Source of the DNA: an uncultured Pseudomonas sp.
GTDB taxonomy: Bacteria; Pseudomonadota; Gammaproteobacteria; Pseudomonadales; Pseudomonadaceae
Reading direction: 5' to 3'
DNA length: 64,000 bases
NCBI RefSeq assembly: GCF_913774235.1
Contig: NZ_CAJYDW010000017.1
Span: 372,001-436,000, forward strand
Part shown: piece after piece, positions 34,395 through 45,421 of the stretch
How positions within the stretch are numbered: the first letter of the stretch is position 1
Layout: each line of letters starts with the position of its first letter
Made by a program: the position numbers and the translations under genes
The notes under the pieces: generated by a model
Told to the model about the DNA's origin: nothing
Databases searched by the model: none
The model's input: only the letters and a program-made list of their open reading frames with translations

Positions 34395-35267
34395 ATGGAT
34401 TTTAGTGCCCAGACCGATCACCTGCTGACGGCGTTCACCGCCTGGCTACCGGTCATCCTGCAATATTGCGGCAACGTGGTCCTGGCCCTGATCACCCTGT
34501 GGATCGGCTGGTGGGTCATCAATCGCCTGACCGGGCGCCTGGCCGCGCTGTTCACTGCCCGGCACATGGATCAGGCCCTGGAAACCTTTGTGGTGACCCT
34601 GGTCAACATCGGCCTCAAGGTGATGCTGGTGATCAGCGTCGCCTCCATGATAGGCATCGCCACTACCTCCTTCGTCGCCGCCCTCGGCGCCGCCAGTCTG
34701 GCCATCGGTCTGTCGCTGCAGGGGAGCCTGGCCAACTTCGCCGGCGGGGTGCTGATCCTGCTGTTCCGTCCGTTCAAGATCGGCGACTACATCGAGGCCC
34801 AGGGCGTGCAGGGCACCGTGGATTCCATCCAGATCTTCCACACCGTGCTGCGCACCGGCGACAACAAGACCGTCACCATCCCCAACGGCAACCTGTCCAA
34901 CGGCATCATCACCAACCAGTCGCGGCAGGCCACCCGGCAGATCGTCTTCGACGTCAAGGTCGGCTACGACGCCGATCTGCAGAAGGCCAAGCAGGTGCTG
35001 GCCGACATGGCCAAGGACCCGCGGGTGCTGGACACCCCGGCGCCGGCCATCGTGGTAGCGGGGCTGGGCGAGACTTTCATCACCGTGTCCCTGCGCTGCT
35101 GGACTGCCAACAGCGATTTCTGGGGCACCCAGTTCACCTTCAACGAGCAGATCCGCGACCGGCTGCGCGCCGAGGGCATCGACATCGCCCTGCCCAGTCG
35201 GGTGGTCAAGGTGCTCGACGACAAGGGTGACGAACGCGCCGCGGCGGCGGCAGGCGGCGACGCCTAA
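34395..35267 (+). CDS. mscS: Small-conductance mechanosensitive channel MscS
   Basis: A 290-aa channel (E. coli MscS 286 aa). Three TMs are at about residues 18-45, 65-88 and 94-125. The pore helix TM3 is rich in Gly and Ala (FVAALGAASLAIGLSLQGSLANFAGGVLILL, noted by ends). The beta domain has GDYIEAQGVQGTVDSIQIFHT and NGNLSNGIITNQS. It protects against osmotic downshift. Confidence 0.95.
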   Translation: MDFSAQTDHLLTAFTAWLPVILQYCGNVVLALITLWIGWWVINRLTGRLAALFTARHMDQALETFVVTLVNIGLKVMLVISVASMIGIATTSFVAALGAASLAIGLSLQGSLANFAGGVLILLFRPFKIGDYIEAQGVQGTVDSIQIFHTVLRTGDNKTVTIPNGNLSNGIITNQSRQATRQIVFDVKVGYDADLQKAKQVLADMAKDPRVLDTPAPAIVVAGLGETFITVSLRCWTANSDFWGTQFTFNEQIRDRLRAEGIDIALPSRVVKVLDDKGDERAAAAAGGDA

Positions 35268-35294
35268 GGGAGGCTGGGGCGGCTACCGGCCGCC

Positions 35295-37016
35295 TCAGTT
35301 GCTGCCGCTGGCGGAGTCGCTCGCCAGTGGGGTGCGCCGCTGGCGCAGCCAGAGCACCGCGATCAGCAACAGGGTGGGGATACCCATCAGTGCCGTCAGC
35401 GAGAAGAAGGAGCTGTAGCCGACGTGCTCCACCAGGGCGCCGGAGTAACCGCCCAGCAGCCGCGGCAGCAGCAGCATCAGCGAGCTGAGCATTGCGTACT
35501 GGGTGGCCGAGAACCTCAGGTTGGTCAGGCTCGACAGGTAGGCGACGAAGGCCGAGGTGGCCATGCCGCCACTGATGTTGTCGGCGCAGATGGTGGCGAT
35601 CAGCAGCGGCACGTTGGCGCCGGAGGCGGCGATCACCACGAATAGCAGATTGGTCAGGGCCGAAGCGGCGCCACCGAGGAAGAGGATCGGCAGGATGCCC
35701 GCCCGGGTGATCAGCACCCCGCCCAGGCCGGCGCCCAGCAGGGTCATGAACACCCCGAAGATCTTGCTCACCCCGGCGATGGTTTCCTTGCTGTAGCCCA
35801 CATCGATATAGAAGACGCTGGCCATCACTCCCATCACCGTGTCCGACAGGCGATAGGTGGAGATCAGCCCGAGCAGCAGCAGCGCCTGCCATTGGTAGCG
35901 CTGGATGAATTCGGTGATGGGTGTCAGCACCGGCGCCATCAGCCGGCGGCCGGGTGCGGTGAGGCAGAGCCAGGCGATCAGGGCGTACATCAGGCCGCGT
36001 GGCCAGTAGCCGCCGGCCAGCGCCGAGAGGCCGCCGGTGACGGCGACGATGAGCACGATCAGCAGGATCACCGAGACCATCTGGTGCACGAAGTCGAAGC
36101 GCGGCAATTCCTCGGCGTTGACCGCATCGCGCAGGCGCAGAGGTTCGCGCATGCGGCGTAGCAGGTCGCTCAGCGGCTTGGCGCAGTAGCGCCCCCAGGG
36201 CGACAGGCAGCCGAGGATGAACAGCCCGTAGAGCAGTGCCCGCGGCCAGGCGTGGGCGATGATGGCGTTGATGGCGGCGGGGATGGAAATCAGCATCACC
36301 AGCAGCAGGGCGACCGCCACCAGCTGGTGGTTGAAGCCGAAGCGCGATTCCGCCATGGCCATGGGTGCCACCGGCACCGGCTCGCGGATCATCAGACTGG
36401 TCACCAGGCCCGGCAGGACCAGCAGGGCGAACAACATATAGGTGGTGGCCCAGGCGCTCTGGCTGTAGTCCAGCTTGGACGAGCCAAGCTCCTCGGCAAG
36501 GAACAGGGCTCCGGCGCTGGCCAGCAGGGCGGCGATGCGATAACCGGTCATGTAGCAGGCGGCCAGGGCGGCCTGGCGCTCGTCGTCGGCGATCTCCAGG
36601 CGATAGGCGTCCACCGCGATGTCCTGGGTGGCCGAGGCGAAGGCCACCAGCACGGCAAGGGCGATCAACTGTTCCAGGTGCTGCTGCGGATTGCACAGCG
36701 CCATGCCGATCAGGCCCAGACCCACCAGGATCTGCGACAGCACCAGCCAGGAGCGCCGACGGCCGAGCTTGCCGATTAGCGGCAGCTTCCAGAGGTCGAG
36801 CATAGGCGACCAGACCCATTTGAAGGCATAGGCCAGGCCGATCCAGCTGGCGTAGCCAATGGTCTCGCGACTCACCCCCGCCTCGCGCAGCCACACCGAG
36901 AGGGTGGAGAACACCAGCATGGCCGGCAGTCCGGCAGCGAAGCCCAGCAACAGCATGGCCAGACAGGCCCTGGACTTGTAGGTGGTGACGGCTTCACGCC
37001 AGAAACGTGCAAACAT
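35295..37016 (-). CDS. ampG: AmpG-family muropeptide permease (MFS)
   Basis: A 573-aa MFS transporter with about 14 TM segments. Sequences GFAAGLPAMLVFSTLSVWLREAGVSRETIGYASWIGLAYAFKWVWSPMLD (by region, residues about 20-70) are the AmpG signature. It imports GlcNAc-anhydroMurNAc-peptides for recycling and links wall damage to AmpC induction. The start ATG 37016 was chosen because homologues begin near WREA; a GTG at 37055 is possible but would overlap the Atl gene. It is convergent with mscS. Confidence 0.9.
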   Translation of the reverse strand: MFARFWREAVTTYKSRACLAMLLLGFAAGLPAMLVFSTLSVWLREAGVSRETIGYASWIGLAYAFKWVWSPMLDLWKLPLIGKLGRRRSWLVLSQILVGLGLIGMALCNPQQHLEQLIALAVLVAFASATQDIAVDAYRLEIADDERQAALAACYMTGYRIAALLASAGALFLAEELGSSKLDYSQSAWATTYMLFALLVLPGLVTSLMIREPVPVAPMAMAESRFGFNHQLVAVALLLVMLISIPAAINAIIAHAWPRALLYGLFILGCLSPWGRYCAKPLSDLLRRMREPLRLRDAVNAEELPRFDFVHQMVSVILLIVLIVAVTGGLSALAGGYWPRGLMYALIAWLCLTAPGRRLMAPVLTPITEFIQRYQWQALLLLGLISTYRLSDTVMGVMASVFYIDVGYSKETIAGVSKIFGVFMTLLGAGLGGVLITRAGILPILFLGGAASALTNLLFVVIAASGANVPLLIATICADNISGGMATSAFVAYLSSLTNLRFSATQYAMLSSLMLLLPRLLGGYSGALVEHVGYSSFFSLTALMGIPTLLLIAVLWLRQRRTPLASDSASGSN

Positions 37017-37044
37017 GCCCTTGGGCTCGGAAAAAACGCGCACT

Positions 37045-37383
37045 CTACTCGACACCCTCAGCTGGATTCCACCGGTACCGACGCATGTCTACCCGGTCCT
37101 CGTACAGCATCACGCCCTCGGCGCGCAGCCGCTCGCGCTGCTCCCGCCCCGCTGGGCTGTCCAGGGGCAGGCTCGGCCGGCCATCCGCGGCGATCACCCG
37201 GTGCCAGGGCAGGTTGCTGCCCGCAGGCAGTCGTCCCAGCACCCAGCCCACCCAGCGCGCGCCACGCCCCAGGCCAGCGAGCGCCGCCAGTTGGCCGTAG
37301 CTCACCACGCGCCCGGCGGGGATGGCGGCCAGGGCCTGGAAGACCGCTTGGCGGCGGGGATCCGAAACAGCGGAGTCGCACAT
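37045..37383 (-). CDS. Alkyltransferase-like protein (Atl/YbaZ type)
   Basis: A 112-aa MGMT-fold protein. The helix-turn-helix region VVSYGQLAALAGLGRGARWVGWVLGR is followed by the active-site motif PWHRVI. Trp replaces the acceptor Cys of true alkyltransferases (PCHR), so it should flag O6-alkylguanine lesions for nucleotide-excision repair rather than repair them itself. Start ATG 37383; a longer frame to 37515 was rejected. It precedes ampG by 28 bp. Confidence 0.88.
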   Translation of the reverse strand: MCDSAVSDPRRQAVFQALAAIPAGRVVSYGQLAALAGLGRGARWVGWVLGRLPAGSNLPWHRVIAADGRPSLPLDSPAGREQRERLRAEGVMLYEDRVDMRRYRWNPAEGVE

Positions 37384-37619
37384 GATGCCTCGATGCCGTG
37401 GACAGAGTGCCAGTGTGCCGAAAAGTTTGGTTACGGTGGGAATGAAACGTGTCAGCTGTCCGCTTTCTGGCAATTCTCTCCGCCGTTGAGCCGGTATTTC
37501 CGAAAACTTGCGCAACTTTTACCCAGCAGCTGTTGCGCCAGGTCCTGCTACCCGGATAATCGCCACCCGCTCGTTTCGTTACCTTTCCACCCAAGTCCAC
37601 CCAAGGTGTCCTGGTGCCC

Positions 37620-38627
37620 ATGCGTTTTCGATTCCTTACCTCACTCGCGCTGCTGTCGCTCGTGTCCTTCGCCCACGCTGACACCGTCTGGCTCAAGAAC
37701 GGCGACCGCCTGACCGGAACCATCAAGCTGCTCGACAGCAAGAAGCTGCTGCTGCAGACCGAGTACGGCGGCAACATTCCGCTGTCTTGGGACAAGATCA
37801 AGACCCTGCAACGTGACCAGCCCGTGATCGTCCAGCGCGGCAAGTACGAACCCGATTTCCCGGTGGAAAGCCTCAAGCCGGCCGACGACGGCCAGGTGGT
37901 GGTCAATACCGCGGACGGCCAGCAGACCGTACCGCTGGCGAGCATCACCCAGATCGTGCCGCCGCGCCCCTTCCTGCGTGACTTCGCCTGGAAGGGCAAC
38001 ATCGACGCCGGCCTGGATTACATCAGCTCGTCCCAGGACAGCGAAAAGTACGATATCGACTTCAAGACCCAGGCTCGGCACGGCATGTGGCGGCACAATG
38101 CCAACGGCAGCTATGACCGCTACGAAGCCGACGACGTGGTGTCGACCAGCAAGTACGATCTGCAATACGCCCTGGATCGCTTCTTCGACGAGAAATTCTT
38201 CTGGCAGGGCCGCGCCGAATACAAGCGCGACTGGATCCAGGATCTGGCCAAGCAGCGTATCGTCGGTACCGGTCCGGGTTACCAGTTCTGGGACAACGAA
38301 CTGGGCGCCTTCTCGCTCACCGGCCTGCTCAACCAGAACCGCTACGAGTACCGCGATGGAGGTTCCAGCGACTTCCTCTCGGCGAGCATGAAGTGGGACT
38401 ACAACCGTTATCTCTACGGTCAGACCATCCAGTTCTTCACCACCGGCGAACTCGGCCGGCCGCTGGACAACACCGCCGACCTGACCTTCGATGGCGACAT
38501 CGGGTTGAGATACAAGGTCACCAACTGGGCGTCCCTGAACCTCAAGGCGTCCAAGGAACTGACCAGTGGCGCCGAGGGCAACGTCAACCAGACCGAGTAC
38601 ACCGCCGGTGTCGGTGTCTCCTGGTAA
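37620..38627 (+). CDS. DUF481 outer-membrane protein
   Basis: A 335-aa exported protein. The signal peptide (RFLTSLALLSLVSFAHA) is cleaved about residue 20. The N-terminal part is a repeat-like strand region (VWLKNGDRLTGTIKLLDSKKLLLQTEYGG) typical of DUF481 proteins. The rest is a predicted beta-barrel of alternating aromatic strands ending GVGVSW, a terminal Trp as in outer-membrane barrels. A GTG two codons upstream (37614) has better spacing to the AAGGTG site and is an alternative start. Function is unknown (YdiY-like). Confidence 0.88.
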   Translation: MRFRFLTSLALLSLVSFAHADTVWLKNGDRLTGTIKLLDSKKLLLQTEYGGNIPLSWDKIKTLQRDQPVIVQRGKYEPDFPVESLKPADDGQVVVNTADGQQTVPLASITQIVPPRPFLRDFAWKGNIDAGLDYISSSQDSEKYDIDFKTQARHGMWRHNANGSYDRYEADDVVSTSKYDLQYALDRFFDEKFFWQGRAEYKRDWIQDLAKQRIVGTGPGYQFWDNELGAFSLTGLLNQNRYEYRDGGSSDFLSASMKWDYNRYLYGQTIQFFTTGELGRPLDNTADLTFDGDIGLRYKVTNWASLNLKASKELTSGAEGNVNQTEYTAGVGVSW

Positions 38628-38660
38628 CCCGATGTTTCCCTGACCGCCCGCAATACCCTC

Positions 38661-38690
38661 AAGGCCGCGACTTTCGCGGCCTTGTCGTTT
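38661..38690 (+). terminator. Hairpin terminator after the DUF481 gene
   Basis: AAGGCCGCGA and TCGCGGCCTT arms with a 3-nt loop, then GTCGTTT. It is a stable stem with a weak T-run. Confidence 0.7.
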
Positions 38691-38778
38691 CTGCCGGCCG
38701 CTCGGCGACAACCTTGAAATCGGCGTGTTCGCCTCCATCTGCTGTCTTTCAACCGGTTTCTACCGTGAAGGATCCGAG

Positions 38779-39237
38779 ATGCGCGTGACCGCCTTACTCT
38801 TCTTGCTGTTCCCCTTTGTGGAACTGGCCGTACTCATCAAGATCGGCAGCGAAATCGGCGTGCTCGCCACCTTCGCCCTGTTGCTGCTGAGCTTCCTCAT
38901 CGGCGTCGCCCTGCTGCGCATCGCCGGTTTCACCACCCTCTGGCGCATTCGCATGCGCCTGGCCCAGGGGCAGATGCCCGAGCAGGAAGTGGTCCAGGGT
39001 CTGACCCTGGCCATCGCCGGTGCCTTGCTGATCTTCCCCGGCTTCATCAGCGATTTCCTGGCGCTGATCTGCCTGCTGCCCGTCACCCGCAAGGCGCTGC
39101 TCGGCGCTGTGTTGGGCCGGGTGACCCGGCGGGCGCCCGGGGCCCAGGGCTACCAGCCCGGTCCGGGCTCCGCTACGCCCCATCGCCCCGAGGTGATCGA
39201 GGGTGAGGTCATCCATCGCGACGAGGAAAAGCGCTAA
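38779..39237 (+). CDS. fxsA: FxsA-family membrane protein
   Basis: A 152-aa protein with an N-terminal hydrophobic core: TMs at about 4-24, 27-50 and 70-100. It contains FFLLFPFVELAVLIKIGSEIG-type and QEVVQGLTLAIAGALLIFPGFISDFLAL segments characteristic of FxsA. In E. coli, overexpression alleviates exclusion of phage T7 by F. A location directly upstream of groESL is common in pseudomonads. Confidence 0.92.
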   Translation: MRVTALLFLLFPFVELAVLIKIGSEIGVLATFALLLLSFLIGVALLRIAGFTTLWRIRMRLAQGQMPEQEVVQGLTLAIAGALLIFPGFISDFLALICLLPVTRKALLGAVLGRVTRRAPGAQGYQPGPGSATPHRPEVIEGEVIHRDEEKR

Positions 39238-39254
39238 AAATTTTCCTGGCCACC

Positions 39255-39283
39255 CTTGAAATGCCTGGCGACAACCTCATGTA
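39255..39283 (+). promoter_or_regulatory. Sigma-32 (RpoH) heat-shock promoter of groESL
   Basis: CTTGAAA (39255-39261), a 13-bp spacer and CCTCATGTA (39275-39283), close to the RpoH consensus CTTGAAA-N13/14-CCCCATNTA. It lies about 144 bp before groES. No CIRCE repeat is apparent. Confidence 0.85.
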
Positions 39284-39426
39284 GCGGACACCGCAAGGTT
39301 GTCGCCGCAAGGCGAGCAGGTTTCGCGATCCGTCTCGGGCGGGCCGCACCCGGCGCAGCCGGTAAAAACAAACTGCCGATGCAGTCATCGGCGCTGGAAA
39401 CACTTAGAACTTTGGGAGATACGACA

Positions 39427-39720
39427 ATGGCGCTTCGTCCTCTGCATGATCGCGTTGTGATCCGTCGCAGCGAAGAAGAGACCAAATCCGCTGGCGGCAT
39501 CGTGCTGCCGGGCTCGGCTGCCGAGAAGCCGAACCGCGGTGAAGTGGTTGCCGTAGGCACTGGACGCGTGCTGGACAACGGCGATGTCCGTGCCCCGGCA
39601 GTAAAAGTGGGTGACAAAGTGGTTTTCGGTCCCTATTCCGGCAGCAACGCCATCAAGGTCGATGGTGAAGAACTGCTGGTCATGGCCGAGTCCGAAATCC
39701 TGGCCGTCATCGAAGGCTGA
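39427..39720 (+). CDS. groES: Co-chaperonin GroES
   Basis: A 97-aa GroES, the lid heptamer of the GroEL cavity. [14 protein letters not shown], the mobile loop [20 protein letters not shown] (by region, residues about 21-40) and a C-terminal LAVIEG are standard. The start is ATG 39427 with a GGGAG site; groEL follows 39 bp later under the same heat-shock promoter. Confidence 0.98.
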   Translation: MALRPLHDRVVIRRSEEETKSAGGIVLPGSAAEKPNRGEVVAVGTGRVLDNGDVRAPAVKVGDKVVFGPYSGSNAIKVDGEELLVMAESEILAVIEG

Positions 39721-39747
39721 TCCCCGCTCACTTTTCGAATTTCTTAG

Positions 39748-41400
<1,653 letters not shown>

Positions 41401-41429
41401 GAGTCGCTCCGGCCGCACGGCCGAGCCCC

Positions 41430-41464
41430 AACCCCGGTGATCCTTGCGGACACCGGGGTTTTTT
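41430..41464 (+). terminator. Terminator of the groESL operon
   Basis: ACCCCGGTG (41431-41439) and CACCGGGGT (41451-41459) arms with an 11-nt loop followed by TTTTTTA. Position and strength fit the end of groEL. Confidence 0.92.
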
Positions 41465-41652
41465 ATGGCCGTCAGTTCTGTGCAGTTAACGGACGGCCCT
41501 CAGACTGGTACTGCACCAAGATCGCATCGGATGGTTTTCGCAAACGCTGATCTGTGGCCGCTGCGCTGGTCGCGGTCGGCCAGGGCGATTAGGCTGGGTG
41601 CCGAATAGCACAAGGCGGATTGCCTGGGCGGTCCGTGGAAGAGGTCAGCGAC

Positions 41653-42327
41653 ATGCGTATCCTGGTGGTAGAAGACAACAAAGACATCCTCAGCAATCTG
41701 CTGGACTACCTGAGCCTGAAGGGCTACAGCGTGGACTGCGCCCAGGATGGGCTCTCGGGTCTGCACCTCGCGGCGACCGAGCACTACGACCTGCTGATCC
41801 TCGACATCATGCTGCCTGGCATCGATGGCTACACCCTGTGCCAGCGCCTGCGCCAGGATGCCCGGCGCGACACCCCGGTGATCATGCTCACCGCCCGTGA
41901 CCAGCTCGACGATCGCCTGGAAGGCTTTCGCTCCGGCGCCGACGACTACCTGGTGAAGCCCTTCGCCCTGTCCGAACTGGCGGCGCGGGTCGAGGCGGTG
42001 ATGCGCCGCACCAAGGGCGGTGGACGTCGCCAACTGCAGGTGGCGGACCTCAGTTACGACCTCGATACCCTGGAGGTGAACCGGGCCGGCAAGTCGCTCA
42101 AGCTCAACCCCATCGGCCTGAAGATTCTCGCTCTGCTGATGCAGAAGTCACCCCATGTGGTGCGGCGCGAGGTGCTGGAAGAGGCGGTCTGGGGTGAAGA
42201 CTATCCCGACAGCGACAGCCTGCGCAGCCATGTCCACCAGTTGCGGCAGATCATCGACAAACCCTTCGCGCAGCCGCTGCTGCGCACCATCCACGGCGTG
42301 GGCTACAAGCTGGTCGAGCAGGATTGA
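41653..42327 (+). CDS. colR: Response regulator ColR
   Basis: A 224-aa OmpR-family regulator. The receiver domain (residues 1-120) has the phospho-acceptor in LLILDIMLPGIDG, a Thr switch in VIMLTARD and Lys in DDYLVKPFAL. The C-terminal winged helix spans about 130-222 (VVRREVLEEAVWGEDYPDSDSLRSH). With the adjacent sensor and the methyltransferase-InaA genes this is the ColRS membrane-stress system, which responds to zinc, iron, phenol and cell-surface damage in P. putida. Confidence 0.93.
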   Translation: MRILVVEDNKDILSNLLDYLSLKGYSVDCAQDGLSGLHLAATEHYDLLILDIMLPGIDGYTLCQRLRQDARRDTPVIMLTARDQLDDRLEGFRSGADDYLVKPFALSELAARVEAVMRRTKGGGRRQLQVADLSYDLDTLEVNRAGKSLKLNPIGLKILALLMQKSPHVVRREVLEEAVWGEDYPDSDSLRSHVHQLRQIIDKPFAQPLLRTIHGVGYKLVEQD

Positions 42328-42329
42328 GC

Positions 42330-43619
42330 ATGGAATACCACCTGAGCCTGTCGCGGCGGATCGTCATCGCCTTCGTGCTGATGACGTTCCTGGTCGGCGG
42401 GGTGTTTTCCCTGGGTATCGTCGCGGTGGTGCACACCGTGGAAGAGCGGCTGATCTCCACCGACCTGCGCAACGAGCTGGAGCGCATGGTGCAGCGCGAC
42501 ATGCGCCGGGGTGGGCAACCGGTGCTGGACCCCGACATGCGGCTGTACTACGTGCCCCTGGCCGAGGTGGCGCAGTTGCCCGAGCACCTGCGCGACCTGC
42601 CCGAGGGTTTCAGCGAGGTAGAGGAGGACCGGCAGTACTTCTATGCCTATGTGGCCGAGATCGAGGGCAATCACTTCGTTCTGCTGCAGAACCAGAGCGA
42701 TTTCGAAGCGCGGGAACGGCTGCTCTACAAGGTGGTACTGGGTGGCTTCCTGATCAGCGTGGCCCTGGCTTGGCTGCTGGGCTGGGCCCTGGCGCGGCGG
42801 GTGATCGCCCCGGTGGTGCGGCTGGCGCGCCAGGTCCGCCGCCGCGACCAGATCCTCGATGTCACCCCGCCGCTGGCGCCTGACTATGCCAAGGACGAGG
42901 TGGGCGAACTGGCGGGCGCCTTCGACGACGCCTTCGACCGCCTGCGTGCCGCCCTGGCGCGGGAGCGGTTGTTCACCAGCGACGTCAGCCATGAGTTGCG
43001 TACCCCCTTGATGGTCATCAATTCCTCCTGCGAGCTGCTGGCCGCCACGCCCGACCTGCCGCCCCGGGCGCAGGGACCGCTGGAGCGCATGACCCGTGCC
43101 GCGCGGGAGATGCAGGAGCTGGTACAGACCTTCCTGGCGCTGGCCCGCAACCAGGGCGACGGCGATGGCCAGGCGCCACGGGCGTCCCTGGCCGCGGTGG
43201 CGCGGCGGCAGACCGGCGAATGGCGCGCGGCGGTGGAAGCCAAGGGCCTGCACTGGCGCCTCAGCGTGGCGCCCGAGGCGGATACCTATCTATGGCACGA
43301 GCCCTTTCTACGCTCGGTGATGAGCAACTTGCTGCGCAATGCCCTGCACTACACCGAGAGCGGCTACATCGCTCTGCAGGTCGGTGCCCACGGTTTCGTG
43401 GTGGAGGACAGTGGCGTGGGTATTCCCGAGGAACAGCGGGAAGCCATGTTCCAACCCTTCGTGCGGGGCGCCGAGGGACGCGGGGAAGGGCTCGGCCTGG
43501 GACTGTCGCTGGTACGGCGGATCTGCCAGCTACAAGGCTGGAGCGTGGCGCTGGGGGAGAGTTCGACCGGCGGTTGTCGCTTCGAGATAGATCTGGGGCA
43601 CGAAAGGGTAACAGGCTAG
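42330..43619 (+). CDS. colS: Sensor kinase ColS
   Basis: A 429-aa sensor, 2 bp after colR. TM1 is at about 12-34, a short periplasmic loop at 36-138, TM2 at about 140-163, then HAMP. The H-box SHELRTPLMVI and G1/G2 boxes (DSGVGIPEE, GEGLGLGLSL) are intact. The loop keeps residues reported for metal sensing in P. putida ColS: H35, E38, E96, E126 and E129 fall at the same positions counted from this start, including an ExxE pair. It should sense excess Zn(II)/Fe(III). Confidence 0.93.
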   Translation: MEYHLSLSRRIVIAFVLMTFLVGGVFSLGIVAVVHTVEERLISTDLRNELERMVQRDMRRGGQPVLDPDMRLYYVPLAEVAQLPEHLRDLPEGFSEVEEDRQYFYAYVAEIEGNHFVLLQNQSDFEARERLLYKVVLGGFLISVALAWLLGWALARRVIAPVVRLARQVRRRDQILDVTPPLAPDYAKDEVGELAGAFDDAFDRLRAALARERLFTSDVSHELRTPLMVINSSCELLAATPDLPPRAQGPLERMTRAAREMQELVQTFLALARNQGDGDGQAPRASLAAVARRQTGEWRAAVEAKGLHWRLSVAPEADTYLWHEPFLRSVMSNLLRNALHYTESGYIALQVGAHGFVVEDSGVGIPEEQREAMFQPFVRGAEGRGEGLGLGLSLVRRICQLQGWSVALGESSTGGCRFEIDLGHERVTG

Positions 43620-43708
43620 CATTACAGAATTTTCACAATCGCTTGACCGGCGTTTGACAGGCTCCTGGCTAGGGTAGCGACATCTTCCTACTTCCAGGAG
43701 CCGCCCTC

Positions 43709-44395
43709 GTGAAAGCGCCCATCGATCTGCCTTTTTCGCAAAAATACGACGCTGACCACGCTCGCCAGTACTACCTGAAGCATCAGGACGGGCTGGCCCG
43801 GCGGCTGTCCAACTGGCGCGACCAGCAACTGGCGCGGCAGGCTCTGAGCATCGCCGGCCAGCCCAATCTGGTGCTGGACCTGCCCAGCGGTGCCGGTCGT
43901 TTCTGGCCGCTTTTGGCGGAGAAGCGCAATCGAGTGATCATCGGGGCCGACTACTCGGAAAACATGCTGGCCACCGCCTGCGCACAGCAGCCGGCGGATG
44001 TGGTAGCCCGGGTGCGGACGCTGCAGACGTCGGCTTTCGCTATCGACTTGTCCGACAATTCTGTAGATTGCATTTTCTGTATGCGGTTGTTGCACCACGT
44101 GGGCGAGTCGGCGGACCGCCTGGCGCTACTGCAGGAGTTTCACCGGGTGACCCGTGACAGCGTCATCCTCTCGCTGTGGGTCGATGGCAACTTCAAGGCC
44201 TGGCGGCGCAAGGCGCTGGAGCGCCGGCGCGAGGCCCAGGGTCGCGACCGCGGTGGTTATCAGAACAGATTCATCGTCGAGCGTGCGCAGTTCGAGGCGG
44301 AAGTCGCCCAGGCCGGTTTCGTGGTCGATCGGGCCCTGGACTTCTTGCCGGGCTACGCCATGTGGCGGGTCTATGTCCTGCGCAAGGCCAGCTGA
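43709..44395 (+). CDS. SAM-dependent methyltransferase of the ColRS cluster
   Basis: A 228-aa class I methyltransferase. The SAM motif is NLVLDLPSGAGRFWPLL (residues about 53-70). GADYSENML and the DNSVDCIFCMRLLHHVGE motif follow. It corresponds to the ORF222-like gene downstream of colS in P. putida. The start is GTG 43709 with an AGGAG site. A 90-bp gap after colS could hold a ColR-regulated promoter. The substrate may be a lipid or LPS core sugar; unknown. Confidence 0.88.
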   Translation: MKAPIDLPFSQKYDADHARQYYLKHQDGLARRLSNWRDQQLARQALSIAGQPNLVLDLPSGAGRFWPLLAEKRNRVIIGADYSENMLATACAQQPADVVARVRTLQTSAFAIDLSDNSVDCIFCMRLLHHVGESADRLALLQEFHRVTRDSVILSLWVDGNFKAWRRKALERRREAQGRDRGGYQNRFIVERAQFEAEVAQAGFVVDRALDFLPGYAMWRVYVLRKAS

Positions 44396-44425
44396 AGTCG
44401 TTAGAGAATAAGAGAGAGGTAGTCG

Positions 44426-45124
44426 ATGGGAGCCGTGACGCGGGGAGAAGGGCGTTTCGATCAGTGGTGGAATACCGCTGGCGACTGGGTGGAAGCGCCC
44501 AACGTGCGACGCGGTGGCGAGAGTGGCGTCCAGCGCCTGCGCCTGCCCGACGGTACCCTGGCCTACGTCAAGCGCCAGGTCGGCCACCTCTATCGCAGCC
44601 TGCGTCATCCCCTGGGGCGACCCACCGCCTTGCGCGAGCGCGATGCGCTGCTCGCTTTCCGCGATCTCGGTATTCAGGTCCCCGAGTTGCTGTTCTGCGA
44701 TGCGCAACATGCCGCGGGCGGCTGGCGCGCGCTGTTGGTCAGCGCCGCCTTGGACGGCTACCAGGATCTCGATCACTGGTACGCGGAGGGCGGCGGCAGC
44801 CAACTCAGCGAGGCGGAACATGAGCGCTTCCTGGCCAGCCTGGGTGAAGTCCTCGCGCGGATGCACCGGCACCGCTGGCAGCACGGTTGCCTCTATCCCA
44901 AGCACATTTTCGTCGCCGAACGTCAGGGCGCCGAAGGCAAGGAATTCGCCATCGCTCTGCTGGATCTGGAGAAATGTCGGCAGCGGTTGTCGTTGGAGAC
45001 GGCCGCCCGTCGGGATATGCTGCAATTACGCCGCCATTCGTCGTGGAACGCTGCGCAATGGCGAACTCTGATTTACGTTTATCAACAGGCGTTGGGGCGG
45101 AAAATCAGAGGGTTGGAGCCATGA
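44426..45124 (+). CDS. inaA: InaA-family lipopolysaccharide kinase
   Basis: A 232-aa small kinase of the Kdo/WaaP-like fold. GVQRLRLPDGTLAYVKRQVGHLY (ATP-binding Lys region), REDRDALLAFRDLGI-like and the catalytic LARMHRHRWQHGCLYPKHIF loop with metal-binding LLDLEKCRQRL are conserved. It would phosphorylate the LPS inner core, part of the ColRS surface response. It follows the methyltransferase by 30 bp and overlaps the next small gene by 4 bp. Confidence 0.88.
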   Translation: MGAVTRGEGRFDQWWNTAGDWVEAPNVRRGGESGVQRLRLPDGTLAYVKRQVGHLYRSLRHPLGRPTALRERDALLAFRDLGIQVPELLFCDAQHAAGGWRALLVSAALDGYQDLDHWYAEGGGSQLSEAEHERFLASLGEVLARMHRHRWQHGCLYPKHIFVAERQGAEGKEFAIALLDLEKCRQRLSLETAARRDMLQLRRHSSWNAAQWRTLIYVYQQALGRKIRGLEP

Positions 45125-45339
45125 CTTCACAAATTACTCGAGGTTTGTTGATCGCGGCCTTCTGTGGCGTTACCACCCTGGCCTATGCCAGCTGGCTACG
45201 ACCCGCAGCGGGAGTGGTCGGCAGCGAAGGGCTCGGCTACTGCCAGACCCCCGTCGCCCGCAGTCTGAGCACCTCCAACACCGGCAGCCATGACCTGCTG
45301 CTGTTCCTCTTCGGCATGACCCAAACCCACAACCGCTGA
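45121..45339 (+). CDS. Small exported protein of the ColRS cluster
   Basis: A 72-aa protein, ATG overlapping the InaA stop as ATGA, so the coupling supports translation. The N-terminal 24 residues form a signal-like hydrophobic stretch ([16 protein letters not shown]), followed by a short Ser/Thr/Gly-rich tail with a single Cys (YCQTPVARS). No family recognised. It may be a periplasmic component of the cluster. Confidence 0.65.
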   Translation: MTSQITRGLLIAAFCGVTTLAYASWLRPAAGVVGSEGLGYCQTPVARSLSTSNTGSHDLLLFLFGMTQTHNR

Positions 45340-45421
45340 CCCACGCGGGCGCCAAGGTCCTTTCACTCGTCAGGCAAGTTCGGCATGCTGTCGATCGATC
45401 CATAGCTGCCGAGTCCAGCCA

